Shown here in pieces: positions 1-5,902 of a stretch of 9,990 nt of DNA. Within the stretch, counting starts at the first letter, position 1. The number at the start of each line of letters is the position of its first letter. The translations under genes and the position numbers were made by a program. This DNA comes from Verrucomicrobia subdivision 3 bacterium UBA7542 (GTDB lineage Bacteria; Verrucomicrobiota; Verrucomicrobiia; Limisphaerales; UBA11358). The stretch is taken from assembly GCA_002479245.1 (NCBI GenBank), contig DLMG01000321.1:1-9990 (forward strand), in the 5' to 3' direction. Below the pieces are notes generated by a model, which worked only from the letters and a program-made list of their open reading frames with translations, had not been told where the DNA came from and did no database searches.

Positions 1-182
1 GATATGCACAGTTTGTTCACCGATAACGACCCGTGAACAACCTGCGAACAACTCGAATCAGCCAATGGAATCGACTGTTCGCTTAATTTGAACGAAGAAT
101 TATTCACCGGATTTTCGCCGGAAATTCCGCGCGGTGAAGAAGTTTGTTTTGGGAGAATTTGAAAAAATGCGCAAAAACAAAG
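1..182. other. Gene-free start of window with nested inverted repeats
   Basis: I see no credible gene here. The stretch is rich in GTTC/GAAC words. TTGTTCAC (13-20) is exactly inverted as GTGAACAA (33-40), and GCGAACA (44-50) is inverted as TGTTCGC (76-82). A third pair, TTCACCG (103-109) and CGGTGAA (132-138), encloses a shorter CCGG/CCGG pair and is followed by a T/G-rich stretch, so it could terminate a plus-strand gene lying left of the window. No function can be assigned from sequence alone. Confidence 0.4.
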
Positions 183-208
183 AAAGGCCACCCGTTCGGA
201 TGGCCTTT
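183..208 (-). terminator. Rho-independent terminator of the small basic protein gene
   Basis: A 10-bp stem (AAAGGCCACC at 183-192 with GATGGCCTTT at 199-208, one mismatch) closes a short GC-containing loop. Read on the minus strand, the hairpin starts 22 bp after the stop codon at 231 and is followed by a T-rich tract (CTTTGTTTTTG). The A/T-flanked stem would also read reasonably on the plus strand, so it may be bidirectional. Confidence 0.8.
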
Positions 209-230
209 TGATTCCTCGAAAGACTTGCGC

Positions 231-344
231 TCAAGCCGCCGGTTTGGACTTCGCGGCCTTTTTCGTTTTCGCCGCCATCTTTTTGCGTTTGATGTAGCTT
301 TTCCGGCGTCTTCGATTTTCAACTTTGTTGGATTGTTTGCCCAT
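231..344 (-). CDS. Small, highly basic 37-aa protein
   Basis: This short reading frame encodes 37 residues, 16 of them Lys or Arg with a single acidic residue. It starts MGKQSNKVENRRRRK and ends in an Ala/Lys-rich tail (KKAAKSKPAA). I chose the ATG at 344 because it begins the basic segment; the upstream in-frame extension has no such character. A good terminator (183-208) sits 22 bp after the stop, which argues for a real transcript. The composition resembles small RNA- or ribosome-binding proteins, in the manner of bTHX, but I see no real sequence match to that protein. I have a loose impression of similar MGKQSNK-type small proteins in related bacteria, which I cannot verify here. The gene is divergent from the lipoprotein at 391, with 46 bp between the two starts. 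A nucleic-acid-binding role is inference only. Confidence 0.6.
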   Translation of the reverse strand: MGKQSNKVENRRRRKSYIKRKKMAAKTKKAAKSKPAA

Positions 345-390
345 AAGTGTCTTTACTTTGTTCGCGCATTGCGGTTTTGTGAGGCCCACT

Positions 391-918
391 ATGAAAGTTT
401 TGGCACGACGATTCAACATCTATTTGGCGCTGGTATTCCTGCTGGGACTGGCTTGCGGCTGCCAGACCAGCAAACAAGAAAAGGAAGTTGGCGCTTTGCG
501 CGTGCATATCGAGGTGAGTCCCGACCCCGCCGGCACGAGCCTGAACATTTCCATGCTTCGCTCCGACCCCGTGCTCATCACCATCAAGCGCGAACCGATT
601 TTGACCGAAGCCAATATCGTCATGGCCAAAGTCATTGACGCGCGCGGCGGTTTTGCCATTGAAATTAAATTCGATGAAAACGGCACTTGGTTTCTCGAAC
701 AATATTCCGCCGCCAATCCCGGCCGCCATTTTGTCATCTTCGGCCAATGGAGCGAAAAGGTGGTGGATGGCCGCTGGCTCGCCGCGCCGCTCATCACACA
801 TCGCATTGCCGACGGCGTGCTGGCGTTCACGCCCGACTGCTCGCGCGAGGAGGCCGATCAACTTGTGCCCGGCCTCAACAACGTCGCGAAGAAAATCCAC
901 AAATCCGATCTAAAATGA
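391..918 (+). CDS. Lipoprotein resembling the SecD P1 head domain
   Basis: The 175-aa product begins with an Arg-Arg signal (KVLARRF), a hydrophobic core at residues 10-21, and a lipobox-like LACGC with candidate lipid Cys at 22 or 24, neither strictly canonical. Residues about 67-168 follow the pattern of the SecD P1 head (the periplasmic domain of the SecDF translocon): PILTEANIVMAKV, a strand-rich IEIKFDENGTWFLEQYS, GRHFVIFG, a saP-like LAAPLITHRIADGVLAF, then SREEADQLVPGLNN in place of the usual ft-eeA-la--L. SecD itself is a polytopic membrane protein; here the domain stands alone on a lipid anchor. The ATG at 391 is preferred over the upstream start at 325 because it gives the signal sequence directly. 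Its stop overlaps the next start as ATGA (915-918), so it is probably translationally coupled to the M23 peptidase. The domain match is from pattern recognition, not a search. Confidence 0.72.
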   Translation: MKVLARRFNIYLALVFLLGLACGCQTSKQEKEVGALRVHIEVSPDPAGTSLNISMLRSDPVLITIKREPILTEANIVMAKVIDARGGFAIEIKFDENGTWFLEQYSAANPGRHFVIFGQWSEKVVDGRWLAAPLITHRIADGVLAFTPDCSREEADQLVPGLNNVAKKIHKSDLK

Positions 919-1946
919 TTTTCCCCGTTGTCGGCCGTGCCATTTTTTCCACCGTCGCGCTGTCCCTGGGATTTGGCGCCAGTCTTTTCGCGCAACAGCC
1001 GTTCCAATTTCCCACCGCCAATCACGCCTTGTATGAAATGGGAGACGAACTGAAATTCTTTGCCCCGACCGCGCCGGACAAACCGTGGACGACCGGCAGT
1101 TTCGGCTGCGTGCGCAGCGACCGCCAGCAAATGCACGAAGGACTCGACATCCGCTGCCTTCAGCGCAACCGGCACGGCGAGCCGACCGATCCCGTCATGG
1201 CCACCGCCGATGGCACGGTGGTTTATTTCAGCACCAAGCCGGCGCTGTCGAATTACGGCAAATATGTCGTCATCCGTCACATCATTGAAGGCATTGAAAT
1301 TTATTCGCTCTACGCGCATCTGAGCGAAATCCAGCCCGGCCTCGCCGTCGGCAAACCGGTCAAGGCCGGCGAAGTCATCGCCACCATGGGCCGCACATCA
1401 AACACCGGTGAAACCATCACCAAGGACCGGGCACACGTTCATTTTGAATTAAACGTGTTCGTGAATGAAAACTTTTCCAATTGGTACCGGAAGTTCATGC
1501 CCAACCAGCGCAACGACCACGGCATCTGGAACGGCCTGAACCTCGACGGCCTTGACGCGCGCGAAATCCTGCTCGCCGAACACAACCCCGCCGCCAAATT
1601 CAGCCTGTTGAATTTCATCCGCGGCCAGACCGAGCTTTGCCGCGTGCTCGTGCGCGCGACGAATTTCCCCTATCTGAAACGTTACCCGATGCTGGTTCTC
1701 GCCAATCCCACCGCGCAGCGGGAAGGCGTGGCCGGCTATGAGGTCGTCTTGAATTACAACGGCGTGGCCTTTGCCCTGATGCCGCGCGCCGCCTCGGAAA
1801 TTCACGGCCAGGGCAAATTCCAACTGCTCTCCGTCAATGAAGCCGAGGAAAAGGCCAATCCCTGCCGTCACCTGCTGGTTCAACGCCGCGGCCGCTGGCA
1901 ATTGACCGACACCGGAATCCGCGAACTGGAGATGCTGATCTATTGA
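915..1946 (+). CDS. Secreted M23 family metallopeptidase
   Basis: The 343-aa product has a signal-peptide-like N terminus (about residues 1-27, with cleavage plausible after SLFAQ) and a LytM/M23 fold. The zinc-site motifs are intact: H74-x3-D78 in MHEGLDIR, H135 in YSLYAHL, and H174/H176 in the HVHFEL motif. The beta-sheet core includes ATADGTVVYF and GKPVKAGEVIATMG. M23 enzymes cut glycyl or D-Ala/DAP peptide bonds in peptidoglycan, so this is most likely a periplasmic or outer-membrane-facing wall hydrolase, though substrate cannot be read off. Residues about 190-343 form an extra C-terminal region that I do not recognise. The ATG at 915 overlaps the lipoprotein stop by 4 bp; a longer frame reaching back to 687 merely shadows that gene. 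All ligands are present, so it should be active rather than a degenerate LytM regulator. Confidence 0.9.
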   Translation: MIFPVVGRAIFSTVALSLGFGASLFAQQPFQFPTANHALYEMGDELKFFAPTAPDKPWTTGSFGCVRSDRQQMHEGLDIRCLQRNRHGEPTDPVMATADGTVVYFSTKPALSNYGKYVVIRHIIEGIEIYSLYAHLSEIQPGLAVGKPVKAGEVIATMGRTSNTGETITKDRAHVHFELNVFVNENFSNWYRKFMPNQRNDHGIWNGLNLDGLDAREILLAEHNPAAKFSLLNFIRGQTELCRVLVRATNFPYLKRYPMLVLANPTAQREGVAGYEVVLNYNGVAFALMPRAASEIHGQGKFQLLSVNEAEEKANPCRHLLVQRRGRWQLTDTGIRELEMLIY

Positions 1947-2019
1947 GGCGGTTGACCGGCCAAAATTCCGGTGGCGGATTGTCCAGTAACGAGTATTTTT
2001 TGTTGTACCGTTCCGAACC

Positions 2020-2865
2020 ATGCGCGTCAACATCGCCAACCGTTGTCGGGTGCCGCCCTCCGGTGGCCTCCCCAAGGGGTTTACGCTCATCGAATTGCTG
2101 GTGGTCATCGCCGTCATTGCCATCCTGGCCGCGATGTTATTACCGGCTTTGTCCCAAGCCAAAGGCCGGGCGTTGACCACCGCCTGTCTCAACAACCTGA
2201 AGCAACTCGGAGACTGCTGCCATCTTTACGGGATGGATAACAATGACAGCCTGCCGCCAAACAATTTTGTTTATGACATCATCTCCGACCAACCAGCAGA
2301 CCTGGGACCTTCCTGGTGCACCAATCTGGCCCCGTTTGATGTGGATCCGGCGGGCATCCAAAATGGGCTGCTCTTCCAATACAATGCTTCGGTTGCGATT
2401 TATCATTGCCCCGCCGACCAATCAACCGTTCAAACCCACACCGGCACAAACCTGGGCCAGACGCGCCTGCGAAGCTATAACCTGAGCCAGTCAGTCAACG
2501 GCTTGAGCTATGACGGTGATTTGGCTTCATACATTCCGCACTACAGCAAATCCACACAGATACGAAGCCCGATACCGACGGAGTTGATTATTTTTCTCGA
2601 TGTGCATGAGGATGAAATTCTTGACACGATGTTTGGCATTCCCACCGAATTGGATTGGGATTACCAGGGATGTTGGTTTGACATCCCCGCCAATCGGCAC
2701 AATCAAGGTTGCAACTTGTCCTTTGCCGATAGTCACGTTGAACATTGGAAGTGGAAAGTGCCCAAGATGGTCACCGTCCCGCGCGGTTCGGTGCAACCCG
2801 TCGCGGCCAATGAATGGAATGATTATAACCGGATGGAAGCCGGCTTTCGACTAAACTTAAATTAA
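2020..2865 (+). CDS. Type II secretion-like pseudopilin (prepilin-type, H-x9-D C terminus)
   Basis: The 281-aa product has a 20-residue leader ending PKG, then the mature start [20 protein letters not shown]. This is a textbook type III signal: prepilin peptidase would cut between G20 and F21, E25 is the mature fifth-position glutamate, and the hydrophobic helix spans about 21-43. The body has a CPAD motif (130-133) and near the end RHNQG with H227 nine residues before D237-S238 (ADSHV). It thus matches the H-x9-DG-type pseudopilins numerous in Verrucomicrobia, Planctomycetes and Lentisphaerae, with Ser in place of Gly. The leader is rather long and Pro/Gly-rich ([10 protein letters not shown]). 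There is no clear ribosome site. It lies 73 bp after the peptidase gene and no other secretion gene is nearby, so it is one of many scattered pseudopilins rather than part of a gsp operon. Its specific role is unknown. Confidence 0.9.
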   Translation: MRVNIANRCRVPPSGGLPKGFTLIELLVVIAVIAILAAMLLPALSQAKGRALTTACLNNLKQLGDCCHLYGMDNNDSLPPNNFVYDIISDQPADLGPSWCTNLAPFDVDPAGIQNGLLFQYNASVAIYHCPADQSTVQTHTGTNLGQTRLRSYNLSQSVNGLSYDGDLASYIPHYSKSTQIRSPIPTELIIFLDVHEDEILDTMFGIPTELDWDYQGCWFDIPANRHNQGCNLSFADSHVEHWKWKVPKMVTVPRGSVQPVAANEWNDYNRMEAGFRLNLN

Positions 2866-2915
2866 GCGAATATAACCCGCTTGGTTTCCCGGTTCGCGCC
2901 GTTTAAGTTGCGGAC

Positions 2916-4109
2916 GTGCTGACTGACATCAAATCCCTGACCCGTGATGAACTGGAAGCCCGGTTTAAAGCCTGGGAGCAGCCGGTTTATCGCGTCACGC
3001 AATTGCTCGAATGGCTTTACGTCCATCGCGTCGCAACCTGGGAGGCGATGACAAACCTGCCCAAGCCCCTGCGCGAAAAGCTCGACAAGGACTTTTTGCT
3101 CCACACCTTGGAACTCGTCCGCAAGCAGGGCGCGCCCGTCCTCCGTAGTCCCGCAATGCGGGACGGAGGTGGACGCGATACCACCCAAAAATTTCTCTGG
3201 CGGCTTCACGACCATTCGCTCGTCGAGAGCGTTTTGATACCCGCCAATCCGGCGTCCCGCGACTGCGGGAGCGATGCCAGCGACCGCCGCACGCTCTGCG
3301 TCTCCACCCAGGTCGGCTGCGCCTACGGCTGCAAATTCTGCGCCAGCGGCCTCGAAGGCTGGAAACGCAACCTGACGCCTGACGAAATTGTGGAGCAGGT
3401 CATGTCAGTCGAACGACTGAGTTCACAGTCCACAGTCCACAGTCGTGAGCCGGGAGGCGGCGCTCATCCAAGACTGAAGACTGTGGACTCAAGACTGATA
3501 GACAATTTGGTCATCATGGGCATGGGCGAACCGCTGGCGAATTATGACAATCTGCTCAAGGCGTTGCGCATTTTGAATGCGCCGTGGGGCGGCGGCATCG
3601 GCGCCCGCAAGATCACCATTTCCACCTGCGGCCTTGCGCCGCAGATTCGCAGGCTGGCGGATGAACCGTTGCAATTTCGCCTCGCGATATCGCTGCATGG
3701 CGCCACCGACGAGGTACGCAACAAAATCATGCCGGTGAACCGCAAGTATCCGCTCAAGGAACTGGTCGCGGCGTGTGAGCATTATCAGGGACAAAAAGGC
3801 CGGATGCTCACGTTCGAGTATATTTTGATCGCCGGAGTGAACGATGCGATTGAACAAACCAAACCGCTGGCCGCGCTCGCGCGCAAACTTTTTGCCAAGG
3901 TGAACCTGATTCCTTACAACAAAGTCGAAGGTCTGCCCTGGGAGCGCCCGGACGAGGAAACCCAGGAAAAATTTCTCGCCGCGCTGGAAAAGCAGAAGGT
4001 CACCGCCACGTTGCGCCGCGAAAAAGGCCATGACATTGATGCCGCGTGCGGCCAGTTGCGGTTGAAGACGGAAAAGGAATTCGGAGGGGCGAACTCCGCG
4101 AGTCCCTAA
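2916..4109 (+). CDS. rlmN: 23S rRNA (adenine-C2-)-methyltransferase RlmN
   Basis: RlmN is a radical-SAM enzyme that methylates C2 of A2503 in 23S rRNA, and of A37 in some tRNAs. The 397-aa product shows LTRDEL and LLEWLYVHRV near the start, the Cx3Cx2C cluster C135/C139/C142 (GCAYGCKFC), MGMGEPLANYDN, ISLHGATDEVRNKIMPVNRKYP, FEYILIAGVND, LIPYNKVEG, and C378 in GHDIDAACGQL, matching the methyl-carrying Cys of E. coli RlmN (C355). C128 in RTLCVSTQ corresponds to the second catalytic Cys (C118). The start is GTG; no ATG lies upstream in frame. The protein carries extra segments absent from E. coli and Bacillus relatives as I recall them: about residues 73-86, 113-119 and 169-194. Each coincides with a DNA palindrome or heptamer repeat, and the C-terminal GGANSASP lies in another repeat. 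The core motifs are intact, so it is probably functional. Confidence 0.95.
   Translation: MLTDIKSLTRDELEARFKAWEQPVYRVTQLLEWLYVHRVATWEAMTNLPKPLREKLDKDFLLHTLELVRKQGAPVLRSPAMRDGGGRDTTQKFLWRLHDHSLVESVLIPANPASRDCGSDASDRRTLCVSTQVGCAYGCKFCASGLEGWKRNLTPDEIVEQVMSVERLSSQSTVHSREPGGGAHPRLKTVDSRLIDNLVIMGMGEPLANYDNLLKALRILNAPWGGGIGARKITISTCGLAPQIRRLADEPLQFRLAISLHGATDEVRNKIMPVNRKYPLKELVAACEHYQGQKGRMLTFEYILIAGVNDAIEQTKPLAALARKLFAKVNLIPYNKVEGLPWERPDEETQEKFLAALEKQKVTATLRREKGHDIDAACGQLRLKTEKEFGGANSASP
3140..3169. repeat. Palindromic element inserted in frame in rlmN (copy 1)
   Basis: GTCCCGCA (3148-3155) pairs perfectly with TGCGGGAC (3157-3164) around a single base. Beyond a three-base bulge (GTA) the stem continues with CCTCC (3140-3144) and GGAGG (3165-3169). 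It lies within codons for an extra loop of RlmN (about residues 73-86), between LVRKQG and RDTTQKFLW, where relatives run straight through. The core is shared with the element at 3255-3270. Confidence 0.7.
3255..3270. repeat. Palindromic element inserted in frame in rlmN (copy 2)
   Basis: TCCCGC (3255-3260) and GCGGGA (3265-3270) form a perfect 6-bp stem around GACT. Sharing TCCCGC...TGCGGGA with the element at 3149-3163, it looks like a second, shorter copy of the same family. It encodes an unusual ASRDCGS segment just before the conserved ASDRRTLC region of RlmN. Confidence 0.5.
3424..3499. repeat. Heptamer-repeat insert with inverted arms inside rlmN
   Basis: Three perfect tandem CACAGTC units (3424-3444) face four GACTNNN units (GACTGAA, GACTGTG, GACTCAA, GACTGAT; 3472-3499). 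AGTCCACAGTC (3434-3444) is the exact reverse complement of GACTGTGGACT (3479-3489), giving an 11-bp stem. The insert encodes about 26 low-complexity residues (169-194) between VMSVERL and RLIDNLVIMGMGEP, where other RlmN proteins have only a short linker. It keeps the frame open. Confidence 0.75.
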
Positions 4110-4137
4110 ATTTGGGCGTCGTGGAACTCCGCCCTCC
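4083..4137. repeat. Inverted-repeat element overlapping the 3' end of rlmN
   Basis: The outer arms GGAGGG (4083-4088) and CCCTCC (4132-4137) are inverted, extended by GCG/CGC with a bulge. GAACTCCGC occurs twice in the same direction (4091-4099, 4124-4132), and the centre holds CCCTAAATTTGGG (4104-4116). The rlmN stop codon (4107-4109) lies in this centre, so the last RlmN residues are repeat-encoded. The A-run at 4138-4145 would make it a terminator-like hairpin on the minus strand only. It shares GGAGTTCC/GGAACTCC with the element at 5484-5544. Confidence 0.6.
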
Positions 4138-4215
4138 AAAAAAAATCCGCGTTTTATTCCGCCTTCATGTATTTCGGCGTGGCAAGCTGTGTCCATCTGT
4201 GGCTAAATTGACGGC

Positions 4216-4836
4216 GTGATTGCTTTGCTTGATTACGGCTCCGGCAACCTGCGCAGCGTCCACAAGGCGCTGCTCAAGGTCGGCGCGGATGTGCGTCTCG
4301 TGAAATCGCTTACCGAAATCGGCGATGCGCGGGCGATGGTGTTGCCTGGCGTCGGCGCGTTCGACGATTGCATCAACGCCTTGCGCAAACAGGAACTGCT
4401 CGAAGCCGCGCGCGCGTTCATCCGGTCCGGCAAACCGTTTCTCGGCATCTGCGTCGGCTACCAGGCGTTGTTTGAGAAGAGCGAGGAATTCAACAGTTGC
4501 GCCGCCGGCCTCGGCATTTTCAAAGGCAAGGTCGTCCGCTTCTCCGAAAAGCATGGCCTGAAAATTCCGCAGATTGGCTGGAACCAGCTTGAGATTGCAA
4601 AGCCGGACTGCCCGTTGTTCCGCGGTGTGACCAACGGCAGCTACGTCTATTTCGTCCACAGCTTTTATCCGCAGCCGGTGGATGCGGGCATCGTCGCCAC
4701 GCGCACGGATTACGGCGACAAATTCGCGTCATCGGTCTGGCGCGACAATGTTTTTGCCACGCAATTTCACCCGGAGAAAAGCCAGAAGGTTGGTCTGCAA
4801 TTGCTGAAGAATTTTGTGGATCTGGCGCAACGATAA
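4216..4836 (+). CDS. hisH: Imidazole glycerol phosphate synthase, glutaminase subunit HisH
   Basis: HisH is the class I glutamine amidotransferase subunit that hydrolyses glutamine and channels ammonia to HisF to form imidazole glycerol phosphate and AICAR in histidine synthesis. The 206-aa product has the typical length and motifs: LLDYGSGNLRSVHKAL at the start, LPGVGAFDDC, nucleophile C79 in GICVGYQ, IPQIGWN, YVYFVHSFY, and H185/E187 in ATQFHPEKS, completing the triad. The nucleophile elbow reads GICVGYQ rather than the common GICLGMQ, a mild variation. The start is GTG, confirmed by the alignment of MIALLDYGSGN with the family N terminus; no clear ribosome site is visible. No hisF or other his gene adjoins it in the window; an unrelated lipoprotein follows 11 bp downstream and may be cotranscribed. 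Confidence 0.96.
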   Translation: MIALLDYGSGNLRSVHKALLKVGADVRLVKSLTEIGDARAMVLPGVGAFDDCINALRKQELLEAARAFIRSGKPFLGICVGYQALFEKSEEFNSCAAGLGIFKGKVVRFSEKHGLKIPQIGWNQLEIAKPDCPLFRGVTNGSYVYFVHSFYPQPVDAGIVATRTDYGDKFASSVWRDNVFATQFHPEKSQKVGLQLLKNFVDLAQR

Positions 4837-4847
4837 CCAATCTGCAT

Positions 4848-5468
4848 ATGAAACTGATTAAAAATCCGATTGTCCATTTTTCACTGGCAATTCTGTGCGC
4901 CGGTTTAGCCGGGTGCATGACTCCTAAACCGGTTGCGCCCTTGGGCGGCGGTTATGAAGAAATAGCCCACCCGAACAGATCCTCGACTGCACCCTCCGAC
5001 ACGCGGGTTTCATTTCAGTACCGCGCACCGAACGGTAAAACCACCCTGATCTGGTCTTCTTTGTACGGCGTTGGCGAAGTCATCAAAGGCGACGTGGCGA
5101 TCTTTGTGGGCGACAAGGCCTATGTGTCGCCGGACCCTAACGACCCCCGGGGCACCAAGCCGCGATTGTTTGCGGTGCGGTCTCCCGCCCTGCCGTTGGA
5201 CATTACCGACGAAGTGTTATGGCGCTGGTCGAAGGCAACAGGAAAAGATTTCGTGAAGGCCGTGCAGCTTTTTAGCATGATGACCCCGGAGGAAAAGAAC
5301 GGTTGGCTGGAACTGCACCTGGAGTTTTGGACGGAAGAAAAGGACTGGCCGGATACGAGCACGCTTCAACTGGACTGGAACCAAGTGTCGGACATTATGC
5401 GCGACGTGAAGGAGAAAGGCGTCCTGCGCAAGGATCCAAGATGGGACACCCCTTACATTGAAAAATAA
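4848..5468 (+). CDS. Lipoprotein of unknown function
   Basis: The 206-aa product starts with a Lys-containing signal (MKLIKNPIVHF), a hydrophobic stretch at about 10-20 and a canonical lipobox L20-A21-G22-C23. The residue after the Cys is Met, not Asp, so outer-membrane sorting is the likely outcome. The mature part has a Pro/Gly-rich linker (about 27-50) followed by a mixed domain with IWSSLYGVGEVIKGDVAIFVGDKAY, DEVLWRWSKATGKDF, and a Trp- and acid-rich LELHLEFWTEEKDWP near residue 154. I do not recognise the family. Starting 11 bp after hisH on the same strand, it could share that transcript, but its function shows no link to histidine synthesis. Confidence 0.8.
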   Translation: MKLIKNPIVHFSLAILCAGLAGCMTPKPVAPLGGGYEEIAHPNRSSTAPSDTRVSFQYRAPNGKTTLIWSSLYGVGEVIKGDVAIFVGDKAYVSPDPNDPRGTKPRLFAVRSPALPLDITDEVLWRWSKATGKDFVKAVQLFSMMTPEEKNGWLELHLEFWTEEKDWPDTSTLQLDWNQVSDIMRDVKEKGVLRKDPRWDTPYIEK

Positions 5469-5483
5469 TTCTGCTGTTCGTTC

Positions 5484-5544
5484 GGAGTTCCGCCTTTAGG
5501 CGTTTGTGGAAGCGTCAGTATTTGCCGCCTGAAGGGGGAACTCC
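5484..5544. repeat. MITE-like inverted-repeat element
   Basis: Nineteen-base arms at 5484-5502 and 5526-5544 are inverted copies with 17 of 19 positions matching; both begin GGAGTTCC in their own orientation. The left arm contains its own small palindrome, CGCC-TTTA-GGCG. About 23 bp separate the arms. The element lies between the lipoprotein and the antitoxin gene and could fold into a strong RNA hairpin that ends transcription, although no T-run follows. GGAGTTCC is shared with the element at 4083-4137. Confidence 0.7.
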
Positions 5545-5603
5545 AAACCTGGTTGGCAGTTGGTGCGGTTGACTAAAACGTCTGAATCTGCGATAAACAA
5601 ACT

Positions 5604-5795
5604 GTGAGTACGCGAGAATTGATCGAAAAGGAAATCTCTGATTTGCCCGAGCCGTTGCAGCGGGAGGTCTTTAATTTCGCCCGCTTCCTGCGAACCAACC
5701 GGGACGATTCATTCAACGGGCTGCTCTTGAGCGAAACCGCTCTCGCCAAGGACTGGAACACTCCCGAGGAGGACGCCGCATGGGCAAGCCTTTAG
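5604..5795 (+). CDS. Small antitoxin-like protein (DUF2281/VapB-type)
   Basis: The 63-aa product begins MSTRELIEKEISDLPEPLQREVFNFARFLR, a pattern typical of the short DUF2281-type proteins and antitoxins: the ELIEKEI helix, then LPEPL--EV-nFa-FL. It ends LSETALAKDWNTPEEDAAWASL, a tail common in antitoxins paired with MazF/PemK toxins, where this acidic Trp-containing segment binds the toxin. The start is GTG; no good ribosome site is seen. The stop overlaps by 16 bp the start of a toxin-like frame at 5780, the usual arrangement for such pairs. That toxin is truncated, so the antitoxin appears to be an orphan, possibly kept as a relic or acting on a toxin elsewhere. No AbrB-type DNA-binding domain is evident in the short N terminus. 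Confidence 0.75.
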   Translation: MSTRELIEKEISDLPEPLQREVFNFARFLRTNRDDSFNGLLLSETALAKDWNTPEEDAAWASL

Positions 5796-5872
5796 TCGGC
5801 GAAGTTGTTGTCCTGCCTTTTCCACAGACCAAGCCTCATGTCAAAAGCAACGCGCACCATCGTTGCCTATAA
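5780..5872 (+). pseudogene. Truncated MazF/PemK-like toxin remnant
   Basis: A frame too short for standard gene finding starts with ATG inside the last codons of the antitoxin and encodes 30 residues: MGKPLVGEVVVLPFPQTK, then unrelated sequence and a TAA stop. GEVV-vpFPQT is the characteristic first strand and loop of MazF/PemK mRNA endoribonucleases, which are normally about 110 aa. A neighbouring frame further on (SKATRTIVAYKPLPF) vaguely resembles the next toxin segment (krRP-lvv), which suggests a frameshift followed by loss of the rest. The convergent gene ending at 5903 occupies the space where the remainder should be, so at least three quarters of the toxin is missing and no ribonuclease activity is expected. 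Confidence 0.6.
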
Positions 5873-5902
5873 GCCGTTGCCTTTCGCTGATCAAGTATCG
5901 AA

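Noticed and set aside
687..914. Upstream extension of the M23 peptidase start to 687
   Set aside because: The added residues are Arg-rich and out of frame over the lipoprotein gene; the ATG at 915 gives a proper signal peptide and ATGA coupling.
1955..1972. Hairpin ACCGG/CCGGT after the peptidase gene as a terminator
   Set aside because: The stem has only 5 bp and no T-run follows directly, so it does not meet the standard for a terminator.
1449..2195. Minus-strand open frame of 248 codons opposite the peptidase and pseudopilin
   Set aside because: It spans two well-supported plus-strand genes and their gap and shows no recognisable domain.
3424..3499. Possible CRISPR-like array
   Set aside because: Units are 7 bp and contiguous with no unique spacers, and the region is coding; it is a tandem heptamer repeat.
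3489..4196. Long minus-strand open frame (235 codons) opposite rlmN
   Set aside because: It mirrors the clearly conserved rlmN frame in high-GC sequence, has Arg-rich low-complexity translation and no family motif.
4165..4659. Minus-strand open frame opposite hisH
   Set aside because: HisH motifs on the plus strand are complete, so the opposite frame is a shadow.
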